The notes under the pieces are model-generated. The model searched no databases. It saw nothing but the letters and a program-made list of their open reading frames with translations, and was not told the DNA's origin. This document shows positions 52,077 through 61,582 of a stretch of DNA of 64,000 nt, in pieces. The DNA comes from Scandinavium manionii. Its GTDB lineage: Bacteria > Pseudomonadota > Gammaproteobacteria > Enterobacterales > Enterobacteriaceae. The position numbers and the translations under genes are program-made. The stretch covers positions 806,001 through 870,000 of the forward strand of contig NZ_JALIGC010000040.1 in the NCBI RefSeq assembly GCF_024764775.1, written 5' to 3'. Within the stretch, counting starts at the first letter, position 1. Every line of letters begins with the position of its first letter.

Positions 52077-52333
52077 GTGATTGTATCCCAGCCTATAAAG
52101 CGGCTTAAAAAATGTTCGGGGTGATTCCAGGTTGCGCGAGATTATAGAGATCTGACGCACTAAAAACCAGTGTTTAACGGCCTCGCCGGGAGTTTTTACG
52201 CGCTACGTACTACCAGAGAAGGAAGAAAGTGGTATTCTCAACGGCATCTCGCAAGTCAGGTCACATGCCTGTTTGTCATTGCTAACCCATTACCTGTAAG
52301 CCACTTTTGCAGGAAGCCGTAAGGAGACTTACC

Positions 52334-53791
52334 GTGTCTGAACTGTCTCAATTATCCCCTCAACCACTGTGGGATATTTTTGCCAAAATCTGCTCCATTC
52401 CGCACCCTTCTTATCATGAAGAACAGCTCGCCGAACACATCATGGGCTGGGCGAAGGAAAAAGGTCTGCACGCAGAACGCGATCAGGTAGGTAATATCCT
52501 GATTCGTAAACCTGCCACGGCGGGCATGGAAAACCGTAAAGCGGTTGTGATGCAGGCGCACCTCGATATGGTGCCGCAGAAAAACAACGACACCGTGCAT
52601 GACTTCACCAAAGATCCGATTCAGCCGTACATCGACGGCGAGTGGATTAAAGCGCGCGGCACCACGCTGGGCGCAGATAACGGTATCGGTATGGCGTCTG
52701 CGCTGGCCGTTCTGGCTGACGACAGCGTTGAACATGGCCCGCTGGAAGTGCTGCTGACCATGACTGAAGAAGCAGGCATGGATGGCGCCTTTGGCCTTCA
52801 GGCTAACTGGCTGCAGGCGGATATCCTGATCAACACCGACTCCGAAGAAGAAGGTGAGATCTACATGGGTTGCGCGGGCGGCATCGATTTCATCACCACC
52901 CTGCCACTGGCTCGCGAAGCGATCCCTGCAGGCTTCCAGAGCTTTAAGCTGACGCTAAAAGGCTTGAAAGGCGGCCACTCTGGCGGCGATATCCATCTGG
53001 GTCTCGGCAACGCCAACAAATTGCTGGCACGCTTCCTGGCAGGCCATGCGGCTGAGCTGGACCTGCGCCTGGTTGATTTCAACGGCGGCACCCTGCGTAA
53101 CGCTATCCCGCGTGAAGCCTTCGCAACCGTAGCCGTTCCGGCTGACAAAGCGCAGACCCTGAAAGCGCTGGCCGATGAGTTCCTGGCGATTCTGAAAAAT
53201 GAACTGGCTGCAAAAGAGAAGAACCTGACCGTGGTTCTGGAAGCGGTCACTGCGGACAAAAACGCCCTGAGCGAAAAATCCCGCGACAGCTTTATTCAGC
53301 TGCTGAATGCGACCCCGAACGGCGTTATCCGTAACTCCGACGTGGCGAAAGGCGTGGTTGAAACTTCCCTGAACGTGGGCGTGGTCTCCATGCACGACGA
53401 CAACGTGGAAATCATCTGCCTGATTCGTTCCCTGATCGACAGCGGCAAAGACTACGTGGTCAGCATGCTGGAATCTCTGGGTAAAATGGCCGGCGCACAG
53501 ACGGCACCGAAAGGCGGCTACCCAGGCTGGCAGCCGGATGCAAACTCGCCGGTTATGCACCTGGTGCGTGAAACCTATCAGCGTCTGTTCGACAAAACGC
53601 CTAACATCCAGGTTATCCACGCGGGTCTGGAATGTGGTCTGTTCAAAAAACCGTACCCGAACATGGATATGGTTTCTATTGGGCCGACCATCACCGGACC
53701 ACACTCCCCGGATGAGCAGGTTCACATTGAAAGCGTGGGCCAGTACTGGACCCTGCTGACCGAACTGCTGAAAGCGATTCCAGCGAAGTAA
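52334..53791 (+). CDS. pepD: Aminoacyl-histidine dipeptidase (peptidase D)
   Basis: A 485-residue M20-family zinc dipeptidase that cleaves Xaa-His dipeptides. The metal-binding motifs are AHLDMVPQ, GADNGIGMA and MTEEAGMDGA, with the later TGPHSPDEQVHIES. The start is GTG at 52334 after TAAGGAG, giving the E. coli-like MSELSQLSPQ and exact family length; the TTG at 52307 is rejected. Confidence 0.97.
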   Translation: MSELSQLSPQPLWDIFAKICSIPHPSYHEEQLAEHIMGWAKEKGLHAERDQVGNILIRKPATAGMENRKAVVMQAHLDMVPQKNNDTVHDFTKDPIQPYIDGEWIKARGTTLGADNGIGMASALAVLADDSVEHGPLEVLLTMTEEAGMDGAFGLQANWLQADILINTDSEEEGEIYMGCAGGIDFITTLPLAREAIPAGFQSFKLTLKGLKGGHSGGDIHLGLGNANKLLARFLAGHAAELDLRLVDFNGGTLRNAIPREAFATVAVPADKAQTLKALADEFLAILKNELAAKEKNLTVVLEAVTADKNALSEKSRDSFIQLLNATPNGVIRNSDVAKGVVETSLNVGVVSMHDDNVEIICLIRSLIDSGKDYVVSMLESLGKMAGAQTAPKGGYPGWQPDANSPVMHLVRETYQRLFDKTPNIQVIHAGLECGLFKKPYPNMDMVSIGPTITGPHSPDEQVHIESVGQYWTLLTELLKAIPAK

Positions 53792-53799
53792 GCCGTAGT

Positions 53800-53875
53800 G
53801 GGTGCCCGGCGGCGCAAGCTTGCCGGGCCTACAGCTGAATTAAGTAGGCCCGGTTAGCTTGCGCCACCGGGCAAA
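53800..53875. repeat. REP/BIME pair after pepD
   Basis: Two inverted palindromic units, GCCCGGCGGCGCAAGCTTGC and its near-complement ending GCGCCACCGGGCA, in the gap between convergent pepD and dinB. Typical enterobacterial REP sequence. Confidence 0.85.
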
Positions 53876-53916
53876 AAAAGCGTCCTTCGGGAAGCTTTTT
53901 TTATGGGTTCAGGAAA

Positions 53917-54975
53917 CTACAATCCCAGAACCAGCTGCCGCTCAAGCTGTGGATCCAGCAGCGTCACGTGCAGGCCCACCAGCCGGACGCCCCTTTCACC
54001 GCGCCGCTCATGCCAGGTTTTATACGCCGTGGCAATCAAATCATCCTGATTTAACTTCGGCCAGACGTGCTCCTGCGTCGTCTGCTGAAAATCATTAAAT
54101 TTGAGTTTTACCCCCTGACGCGCAATCAGCAGGTCAGGTTTCACCTTCGCCAGCCGACGCTCCAGTTCAGGGTAAAGCTGGCCGGTGATTATCGCCTCGC
54201 AGTCGGCCCATTCATGAATGTCCTCGGCCAGCGTGCGCTCCACACCTATCGATTTGCGCAGACGTTCACTGTTGACGTCACGCTCATCAATGCCATTGCT
54301 GCGCTCCCACAACACCCGACCAAATTTGCCAAAGCGCTTGAGCAGTGTCGCCAGGTCGGCGTGCTGCACGTCCTCACAGGTTCGCAGCCCCATGCCTTCG
54401 AGTTTCGATGCCGAGACTTTCCCCACGCCGGGAATTTTGGCAAGAGAGAGCGTTTTGAGAAATGCAGGCACTTCATCAGGCGTAATCACATACTGGCCGT
54501 TGGGCTTGTTAAGATCCGAGGCGATTTTGGCGAGAAATTTTACCGGGGCGACACCCGCCGAGGCGGTGAGATTCAGCTCACGATGAATGGTCTGGCGTAT
54601 TTCCTGCGCCATCAGCGTGGCCGAGCCCTGGCAGTGCAGGCTATCGGTGACGTCGAGGTACGCTTCATCGAGAGAAAGCGGTTCAATCAGTGAAGTGTAT
54701 CGCGAGAAAATCTCACGAATATGCACCGAAGCTTCTTTGTAGGCATCAAAGCGACCAGGCAACAGCGTCAGGTGCGGGCAGAGTTTGAGTGCCATTCCGG
54801 TTGGCATTGCGCTGCGTACGCCAAAGGTACGCGCGGGATAGTTAGCGGTGCTTATCACGCCGCGGCGTTCACGGCTGCCGCCAATGGCGATGGGAATATC
54901 GCGCAGGGCTGGATTATCCCGCATCTCTACCGCGGCAAAAAAGCAGTCCATATCGACATGGATAATTTTGCGCAT
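53917..54975 (-). CDS. dinB: DNA polymerase IV
   Basis: A 352-residue Y-family translesion polymerase. Catalytic acidic residues are in HVDMDCFFAAVE and SLDEAYLDVT, and helix-hairpin-helix LAKIPGVGKVSASKLEGMG follows. The C-terminus QLVLGL is the beta-clamp-binding peptide. In E. coli it is SOS-regulated; I see CTGTATACTTAACC-like sequence upstream (near 55000-55015) compatible with a LexA box. In E. coli it heads dinB-yafNOP; those genes are not next to it here. Confidence 0.96.
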   Translation of the reverse strand: MRKIIHVDMDCFFAAVEMRDNPALRDIPIAIGGSRERRGVISTANYPARTFGVRSAMPTGMALKLCPHLTLLPGRFDAYKEASVHIREIFSRYTSLIEPLSLDEAYLDVTDSLHCQGSATLMAQEIRQTIHRELNLTASAGVAPVKFLAKIASDLNKPNGQYVITPDEVPAFLKTLSLAKIPGVGKVSASKLEGMGLRTCEDVQHADLATLLKRFGKFGRVLWERSNGIDERDVNSERLRKSIGVERTLAEDIHEWADCEAIITGQLYPELERRLAKVKPDLLIARQGVKLKFNDFQQTTQEHVWPKLNQDDLIATAYKTWHERRGERGVRLVGLHVTLLDPQLERQLVLGL

Positions 54976-55043
54976 ACTCAGCCCTCACCAATCACTGGTT
55001 AAGTATACAGTAAATTTATCAGAAATGAGAAGAGTGGGGTTTT

Positions 55044-55108
55044 GTAGGCCGGGTAAGTAAAGCGCCACCCGGCCTATTTTTGCCCGGCGACGCTGCGTCT
55101 GCCGGGCC
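55044..55108. repeat. REP element upstream of dinB
   Basis: Palindromic units GTAGGCCGGGT/ACCCGGCCTA and GCCCGGCGACGC/GCGTCTGCCGGGC in tandem, between dinB and the nqr operon. Confidence 0.8.
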
Positions 55109-55119
55109 TACTTCACGGA

Positions 55120-55338
55120 CTAAAGGATGCGGTTTTGCTGGCGCTGGGCCTCGCGGGCGAGACGTTTTTTACGCGCGTCGCATGGCTCAGGGCAATCGCA
55201 GACTTTCTCCAGCCCTAGCGACGAGATGCCGCCACAGCTGCCCTGAATGCTTTTACGCTTCACCAGATAGCCGAGTGACATGCCGAGGACCACCAGCAGA
55301 AACACGGCAAACGTTGCCAGAAATACCGTTAACATCAT
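55120..55338 (-). CDS. nqrM: NqrM, Na+-NQR maturation protein (DUF539)
   Basis: A 72-residue protein with one N-terminal membrane span and a cysteine cluster SIQGSCGGI followed by CDCPEPCDARKKRL. NqrM is needed to deliver iron for the Cys-bound Fe centre between NqrD and NqrE. Its ATG (two in tandem) overlaps the nqrF stop by one base; last gene of the operon. Confidence 0.92.
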   Translation of the reverse strand: MMLTVFLATFAVFLLVVLGMSLGYLVKRKSIQGSCGGISSLGLEKVCDCPEPCDARKKRLAREAQRQQNRIL

Positions 55339-56561
55339 TAGCCTCCAAAATCATCAAGCATGATGTTTTCATCTTCCACGCCCAGATCTTTCAGCATGCG
55401 GATAACCGCCGCGTTCATTACCGGAGGCCCACACATGTAGAACTCACAGTCTTCCGGCGCCGCATGATGCTTGAGGTAGTTCTCATACAGCACGTTGTGG
55501 ATGAACCCGGTGTGTCCCTTCCAGTTATCTTCCGGCTGCGGATCGGAAAGCGCCACGTGGAAGGTAAAGTTCGGGTTTTCCCGCGCCAGCTGTTCAAACT
55601 CATCGTCGTAGAACATTTCGCGCAGTGAACGCGCCCCGTACCAGAAGCTGATTTTACGCTTGCTACTAAGACGCTTGAGCTGATCGAAGATGTGCGAACG
55701 CATTGGCGCCATACCCGCACCACCGCCGATAAACACCATTTCCGCGTCGGTGTCTTTGGCGAAGAACTCACCAAACGGCCCGGAAATCGTCACTTTATCA
55801 CCCGCTTTCAGCGACCAGATGTAAGAGGACATGATGCCCGGCGGCACGTCCGGCGCGGAAGGCGGCGGCGTGGCGATACGCACGTTGAGCATAATAATGC
55901 CCTTCTCGTCCGGGTAGTTCGCCATGGAATATGCGCGCAGCGTCGGCTCGTTCACGTCGGAAACGTAGCGGAACAGATTGAATTTGTCCCAGTCGCCGCG
56001 GTACTCGTCCGGCACGTCAAAATCGGCATACGCCACTTTGTGCGACGGGCACTCAATCTGAATATAACCGCCCGCGCGGAATGGCACGCTTTCGCCTTCA
56101 GGGATCGCCAGCTTCAGCTCTTTGATGAACGTCGCTTTGTTATCGTTGGAGATAACCTCGCACTCCCATTTTTTCACCCCAAAGATTTCTTCCGGCAGCT
56201 CGATTCTCATGTCCTGACGAACTGCAACCTGGCACGCCAGGCGACAGCCCTCTTTCGCTTCACGCTTGCTGATGTGCGAAAGCTCGGTCGGCAGAATATC
56301 GCCGCCGCCCTCTTTCACCGTTACCCGGCACTGGCCGCAGGAGCCACCGCCGCCGCAGGCTGAAGAGACAAATATGCCGTTGTTGGACAGCGTATTCAGC
56401 AGCTTATCGCCAGCAGGCGTGCGGATTTGTTTGTCGGCTTCGTTGTTGATCTCAATGACCACATCGCCGGAGTTCACCAGCTTCGCGCGCGCCGCCAGGA
56501 TCAGCAGCGACAGCACCAGCACAATTAGCGTGAACATCACTACGCCAAGAATAATTTCCAT
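55338..56561 (-). CDS. nqrF: Na+-NQR subunit F, NADH dehydrogenase
   Basis: Entry point for electrons: NADH to FAD to a [2Fe-2S] cluster. The 407-residue product has an N-terminal membrane anchor, cluster ligands Cys69, Cys75, Cys78 and Cys110, the FAD motif RAYSMANYP, and NAD-binding FIGGGAGMAPMRSH plus C-terminal CGPPVMN. Follows nqrE by 11 bp. Confidence 0.97.
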   Translation of the reverse strand: MEIILGVVMFTLIVLVLSLLILAARAKLVNSGDVVIEINNEADKQIRTPAGDKLLNTLSNNGIFVSSACGGGGSCGQCRVTVKEGGGDILPTELSHISKREAKEGCRLACQVAVRQDMRIELPEEIFGVKKWECEVISNDNKATFIKELKLAIPEGESVPFRAGGYIQIECPSHKVAYADFDVPDEYRGDWDKFNLFRYVSDVNEPTLRAYSMANYPDEKGIIMLNVRIATPPPSAPDVPPGIMSSYIWSLKAGDKVTISGPFGEFFAKDTDAEMVFIGGGAGMAPMRSHIFDQLKRLSSKRKISFWYGARSLREMFYDDEFEQLARENPNFTFHVALSDPQPEDNWKGHTGFIHNVLYENYLKHHAAPEDCEFYMCGPPVMNAAVIRMLKDLGVEDENIMLDDFGG

Positions 56562-56572
56562 TACTTACGCCC

Positions 56573-57169
56573 TTATAGCTGCACGCCGGAGAATGACATA
56601 AAGCCCAGTGCCATCAGTCCGGTGGTGATAAAGGTGATCCCTAAGCCGCGCAGTCCTGCGGGCACGTTGGCGTATTTCATCTTCTCGCGAATACCGGCCA
56701 TCGCGACGATCGCCAGCATCCAGCCGATGCCGGAGCCGAAACCGTAGACGATAGATTCAGGGAAGTTATAGTCGCGCTGCACCATGAACGAGACGCCGCC
56801 AAAGATCGCACAGTTCACAGCGATCAGCGGCAGGAAGATCCCCAGCGCGTTGTAGAGCGACGGGAAATACTTATCGAGGATCATCTCGAGGATCTGCACC
56901 AGCGCCGCAATGACCCCGATAAAGGTGATGAAGTTGAGGAAGCTAAGATCAACGCCCTCCACCAGCGCACCGTCGCGCAGAACCAGGTTATAGATAAGGT
57001 TGTTCACCGGCACGGAAATACCGAGAACGACGGTAACCGCCACGCCCAGGCCAAACGCCGTAGAGACTTTCTTCGACACCGCAAGGAACGTACACATGCC
57101 GAGGAAGAAGGCCAGCGCCATGTTCTCAACGAACACTGCGCGAACAAAAAGACTAATGTAATGAGCCAT
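56573..57169 (-). CDS. nqrE: Na+-NQR subunit E
   Basis: A 198-residue, six-span membrane subunit that, with NqrD, binds an intramembrane Fe centre; a conserved Cys lies in GMCTFLAVSKK and another in PLIAVNCAIFGG, the expected ligands. Part of nqrABCDEF. Confidence 0.96.
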   Translation of the reverse strand: MAHYISLFVRAVFVENMALAFFLGMCTFLAVSKKVSTAFGLGVAVTVVLGISVPVNNLIYNLVLRDGALVEGVDLSFLNFITFIGVIAALVQILEMILDKYFPSLYNALGIFLPLIAVNCAIFGGVSFMVQRDYNFPESIVYGFGSGIGWMLAIVAMAGIREKMKYANVPAGLRGLGITFITTGLMALGFMSFSGVQL

Positions 57170-57175
57170 AATCGG

Positions 57176-57814
57176 TTACTCCTTCTCCTGCTGTTCCGGC
57201 TTCCAGCTACGCAGCGCCCAGATAAGCAGACCGATAATGAAAAATGCGCTTGGTGCGAGCAGGAACAGGCCATTTGGCTGATACCAGCCGCCGTTCTGCA
57301 CGGTTTGCAGCACGGTGATACCGAACAGCTTGCCGCTGCCGATAAGCTCACGCAGGAAACCGACGATCATCAGGATGGCGCCATAACCAAGCCCGTTACC
57401 GATGCCGTCCATGAAGCTCGCCAGCGGTGGCGATTTCATGGCGTACGCTTCGGCACGACCCATCACGATACAGTTGGTGATGATGAGACCCACGAACACC
57501 GACAGCTGTTTGGAGACTTCATACGCATACGCGCGCAGCAGCTGATCGACCACGATAACCAGCGAGGCGATAATCGCCATCTGCACAATGATGCGCACGC
57601 TGTTCGGGATGTGGTGGCGGATCATCGAGATAAACATGCTGGAAAACGCCGTTACCATCGTCACCGCGAGGGTCATCACGAATGCGGTTTCCAGTTTAGT
57701 GGTCACCGCCAGTGCCGAGCAAACGCCCAGGACCTGCAACGCAATCGGGTTGTTGGCGATAACCGGCCCCACCAGCACCCGTTTTACTTCTTTCATATCA
57801 CCGAGCTCAGCCAT
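57176..57814 (-). CDS. nqrD: Na+-NQR subunit D
   Basis: A 212-residue six-span membrane protein homologous to NqrE. The Fe-ligand cysteines are in VLGVCSALAVT and IITNCIVMGRAEA. The start ATG overlaps the nqrC end by 8 bp. A second in-frame ATG (MKEVKRVL) would shorten it by five residues. Confidence 0.96.
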   Translation of the reverse strand: MAELGDMKEVKRVLVGPVIANNPIALQVLGVCSALAVTTKLETAFVMTLAVTMVTAFSSMFISMIRHHIPNSVRIIVQMAIIASLVIVVDQLLRAYAYEVSKQLSVFVGLIITNCIVMGRAEAYAMKSPPLASFMDGIGNGLGYGAILMIVGFLRELIGSGKLFGITVLQTVQNGGWYQPNGLFLLAPSAFFIIGLLIWALRSWKPEQQEKE

Positions 57815-58601
57815 TGTTCAGGCCTCCTTCACGCATCTGTTTCAGGAACGGGCCAAAGCCCTGCTCGCCCATCCAGAAATCAAAACTGTGCTGGACGCCA
57901 TTTGATGTCAGCGTGGCGCCAGAAAGCCCGTCAACCGCATATTCGTCCCCCTGACGCGCACCGCCCTTCACCACTTTCAGAGCAGGCATGCCGTCGTCAT
58001 TCAGCACTTTTTTGCCGATGAACTGCTGACGCCAGTTAGGGTTTTCGACTTCACCGCCGAGCCCCGGGGTTTCCCCCTGATCGTAGTAGGTGATGCCTTT
58101 CACAGTGCGTCCGTCGGTATCGAGGGCCACAAAGGCGTACATCATCGACCACAGCCCGTTGCCGTAAATTGGCAGAACGACTTCCTGAATTTTTTTCTGC
58201 TCGTCTTTCACCAGGTAGATTTCGACCACGTTACTGCGGCGTTTGATACCCGCCGGATCTTCACTGGAATCCAGCTGCGTGCTCTGCGCCGGATCTTTCA
58301 ATGCCAGCCCCTGGTTAAACGATGCCGGATCTTTGTCGAGCAAAGTGCCGCTTTTCAAATCCAGCAGACGCGGGGTGATGCGTTCCGCGAAAATGGAGGC
58401 CACTTCATCCTGCTTCATTTCCGGCTGCATCAGCCCGGCGACCGCCAGAATGTTGCGCTGTTTATCCAGCGCGCGCTGTTCTTGCTGGCGAGGCTTCAGC
58501 CCCACCGCTGAGCCGGCTACGATAATCGAGCAGACCAGGCAAAGCACCAGCACCACCAGCAGCGTTTTGCCGATGCTATCGTTACTTTTCACTTCAGCCA
58601 C
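57807..58601 (-). CDS. nqrC: Na+-NQR subunit C
   Basis: A 264-residue subunit with one N-terminal membrane anchor and a periplasmic domain carrying covalent FMN on the Thr of DGLSGAT (Thr230). It starts at GTG 58599-58601 after GGAGG; no nearby ATG fits, and the longer frame to 58670 is within nqrB. Overlaps nqrB by 8 bp. Confidence 0.95.
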   Translation of the reverse strand: MAEVKSNDSIGKTLLVVLVLCLVCSIIVAGSAVGLKPRQQEQRALDKQRNILAVAGLMQPEMKQDEVASIFAERITPRLLDLKSGTLLDKDPASFNQGLALKDPAQSTQLDSSEDPAGIKRRSNVVEIYLVKDEQKKIQEVVLPIYGNGLWSMMYAFVALDTDGRTVKGITYYDQGETPGLGGEVENPNWRQQFIGKKVLNDDGMPALKVVKGGARQGDEYAVDGLSGATLTSNGVQHSFDFWMGEQGFGPFLKQMREGGLNNG

Positions 58602-59835
58602 GCGACTTCCTCCGCTTGATATTGGCCTGCACCACCAGGTAATCGAACAGCGGCGCAAAGAGGTTGGCAAACAGAATTGCCAGCATCATCCCTTCCGGAT
58701 AGGCCGGGTTTACAACGCGGATCAGCACACACATCGCGCCAATCAGTGCGCCGTAGCACCACTTCCCTTTATCGGTAAACGACGCCGACACCGGGTCGGT
58801 CGCCATGAACATCATGCCGAAAGCAAAACCGCCGAGCACCAGATGCCAGTACCACGGCATGGAGAACATCGGGTTTGTGGCTGAGCCAATCAGGTTGAAC
58901 AGCGTGGAAACGACAATCATGCCGAGCAGCACGCCCGCCACGATGCGCCAGGAGGCAACGCGACCGAAGATAATGATGGCCCCGCCGATCAGGATCATCA
59001 GCGTAGAAACTTCACCGATTGAGCCAGGCAGTTTGCCGAGGAACGCGTCCATCCAGGTTACCGGCTGACCGCTGGTGAGATTCATCAACGCTTCACCGCC
59101 GTGGCTCGCCCACTGAGACAGTGGCGTTGCGCCAGAGAAGCCGTCAGCCGCGGTCCATACCAGGTCGCCGGAGATTTGCGCCGGGTAGGCGAAGAACAGG
59201 AATGCACGCCCCGCCAGCGCCGGGTTAAGGAAGTTACGTCCGGTGCCACCGAAAATTTCTTTCCCGATAACCACGCCAAAACTGATGCCCAGCGCGGCCT
59301 GCCACAACGGCAGCGACGGCGGAACAATCAGCGCGAACAGAATGGAGGTAACAAAGAAGCCTTCGTTGATTTCATGCTTACGCACAATGGAGAACAGCAC
59401 TTCCCAGAAGCCGCCGACGATAAACACCGTCATGTAAATCGGCAGGAAGAACACCGCGCCCAGCCCCATCATGCTCAGCCAGCCTGCGTCAGGCGCAAAG
59501 CTCACGCCGAGCCACTGTGCCACATGGTAGTGCCAGTTTCCGGCAATCACCTGTTGCAGCTGCTCCGGGCCATACATTTTATGCAGCGCCGGAATAGTTT
59601 GCAGACCGACGTTGTACATGCCCCAGAACATTGCCGGGAACACCGCCAGCCAGACCAGAATCATCATACGCTTGAGGTCGATGGCATCGCGGACGTGAGA
59701 CGCCCCTTTTGTCACCAGCCCCGGCGTGTAGAAAATGGTGGCCGCGGCTTCATACAGCGGATAGTACTTTTCCAGCTTGCCGCCGTGGGTAAAGTGCGGC
59801 TCAATTTTTTCCAGCAGATTTTTCAAACCCATCAT
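58594..59835 (-). CDS. nqrB: Na+-NQR subunit B
   Basis: A 413-residue core membrane subunit with about ten spans; it binds riboflavin and a covalent FMN on Thr237 of DGFSGAT, and forms much of the Na+ path. Starts with tandem ATGs immediately after the nqrA stop and ends inside nqrC. Confidence 0.97.
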   Translation of the reverse strand: MMGLKNLLEKIEPHFTHGGKLEKYYPLYEAAATIFYTPGLVTKGASHVRDAIDLKRMMILVWLAVFPAMFWGMYNVGLQTIPALHKMYGPEQLQQVIAGNWHYHVAQWLGVSFAPDAGWLSMMGLGAVFFLPIYMTVFIVGGFWEVLFSIVRKHEINEGFFVTSILFALIVPPSLPLWQAALGISFGVVIGKEIFGGTGRNFLNPALAGRAFLFFAYPAQISGDLVWTAADGFSGATPLSQWASHGGEALMNLTSGQPVTWMDAFLGKLPGSIGEVSTLMILIGGAIIIFGRVASWRIVAGVLLGMIVVSTLFNLIGSATNPMFSMPWYWHLVLGGFAFGMMFMATDPVSASFTDKGKWCYGALIGAMCVLIRVVNPAYPEGMMLAILFANLFAPLFDYLVVQANIKRRKSRG

Positions 59836-61179
59836 TTATCCTTCCTGCTCAATGCGGGTTAAGACGTCACGCAACACCGGGCCGTATTCGTATTTTGCCG
59901 GGCAAACGTAGGTGCAGAGCGCCAGGTCTTCTTCGTCGAGTTCCAGACAACCCAATGCCTGCGCGCTGTCGGTATCCCCGGCGAGAAGATCGCGCAGCAG
60001 GTGCGTCGGCAGAATATCCAGCGGCATGACGCGCTCGTAGTTGCCAATAGGCACCATCGCACGCTCGCCGCCGTTGGTATCGGTTGAGAAATCAAACAGT
60101 TTGCGCTTGAGGAAATGGCCGAGGGTGGTACGGGTAATCGAGAATTTATCTTTGCCTGGCATGACCCAGCCAAAAAGTTCTTTCTCGCGCCCTTCTTTCA
60201 CCACGCTGACCTGCAAGTGATAGCGACCGAGGAACGCGTATGGCCCCAGCGCGTGGGTGCCGCTGAGCACCGAACCGGAAATCACGCGGTTTTCACCGTC
60301 AGCCAGTTCACCGACCAGCAGCTGGTCAAGGCTTGCGCCGAGCAGCGTTTTCACCAGACGTGGTGTGTTGACCTGCGGCCCGGCGATGGAAATCACCCGC
60401 TCACTCCACAATTCGCCTTCGACAAACAGTTTGCCGATGGCAATGACGTCCTGATAGCTCAGGTGCCAGACCTGCTTATTCAGGCTCACCGGCTCGAGGA
60501 AGTGGATATGCGTGCCCGGCAAACCCGCCGGATGCGGGCCGCTAAATTCGTTGAACGTCACCTGACCCACAGGATGGCCGCCCAGCTTGCCGCCGCTTGC
60601 CTGACAGACGTGAACTTTGCCGTCGGTGAGACGCGACAGCACCGTCAGCCCGGCGTTAAAGGCTTCGCGATGTGCATAGATTATCGGCTGCGGATCGGCC
60701 GCCAGCGGATTGGTGTCGATGGCGGTGACGAAAATCGCCGCCGGAGCGCTGCCCGCAGCCGGGATTTTACTGAATGGGCGGGTGCGCAGACTGGTCCACA
60801 ATCCCGATTCCAGCAGCTGCTGCTGAACGGCTTCTCTTTTCAGCGTGGCAAGGTCTGCCACTTCAAACTGCGGGAAGCTGACGGCATCATCGCCGTCAAT
60901 ATCGATAACCACCGATTGCAGCACGCGACGTTCGCCGCGATGAATGGCGCTGATGACGCCACTGGCCGGGGCAGTAAAGCGCACTCCGGGGTTCTTTTTA
61001 TCTTCAAACAGCACTTGCCCTTTGAGAACCCGGGAGCCTTCCTGGACGGCCATAGAGGGGCGCATGCCAATATATTCTTCGCCCAACACGGCCACGCGCG
61101 ATACGGCCGCGCTTTCGGCAATGTGCTGTGACGGTGCGCCAGCGATGGGCAAATTAAGCCCTTTTGTGATTTTAATCAT
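59836..61179 (-). CDS. nqrA: Na+-NQR subunit A
   Basis: A 447-residue cytoplasmic subunit involved in ubiquinone binding, beginning MIKITKGLNLPIAGAP. First gene of the operon nqrA-B-C-D-E-F-M, which couples NADH oxidation to Na+ export. No apbE (FMN transferase) gene is in the operon, so NqrB and NqrC flavinylation must rely on one elsewhere. Confidence 0.97.
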   Translation of the reverse strand: MIKITKGLNLPIAGAPSQHIAESAAVSRVAVLGEEYIGMRPSMAVQEGSRVLKGQVLFEDKKNPGVRFTAPASGVISAIHRGERRVLQSVVIDIDGDDAVSFPQFEVADLATLKREAVQQQLLESGLWTSLRTRPFSKIPAAGSAPAAIFVTAIDTNPLAADPQPIIYAHREAFNAGLTVLSRLTDGKVHVCQASGGKLGGHPVGQVTFNEFSGPHPAGLPGTHIHFLEPVSLNKQVWHLSYQDVIAIGKLFVEGELWSERVISIAGPQVNTPRLVKTLLGASLDQLLVGELADGENRVISGSVLSGTHALGPYAFLGRYHLQVSVVKEGREKELFGWVMPGKDKFSITRTTLGHFLKRKLFDFSTDTNGGERAMVPIGNYERVMPLDILPTHLLRDLLAGDTDSAQALGCLELDEEDLALCTYVCPAKYEYGPVLRDVLTRIEQEG

Positions 61180-61582
61180 GTCGTTAGCAGGTATCCGTAA
61201 TCGTTACTACTAAACCCAGCGTAGAGAAAAACAAGAAAGGAAAAACCGATGCCAGAGAGTTCTGCTGACGGCAGTACGATGAGAGTAAAGCATCCTTTCT
61301 TAACCTGGTCGTGAAACGCGGCAAGTTTACAGGATATGAGGTCAGAACGCAGCTTTTACGGGGTATACAGGTTGGTATTTGCGAGCGAATGCGCAAAGTT
61401 CTGACTGCTATTGCAGCAAAAAACAGGTATAACGCTAAAGTAATTTGTAAACCCTAATCGCCGGACTTGCGAAAAACTTTGGTGATGCTAATGTGAGCGC
61501 ACCAATTCGAGACAATTCTGATTTCGGGTTCTATTTCGGGCCTCCCGGCCTGTCTCTACCGTTTTATCAAGGAACATGTAGT
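61180..61582. other. Divergent promoter region between nqrA and dpaA
   Basis: About 400 bp with no supported gene. It contains promoters for nqr (leftward) and dpaA (rightward). An upstream extension of the dpaA frame to 61493 is rejected. Confidence 0.5.

Noticed and set aside
54067..54693. 208-residue plus-strand frame inside dinB
   Set aside because: Antisense shadow of the intact dinB coding sequence.
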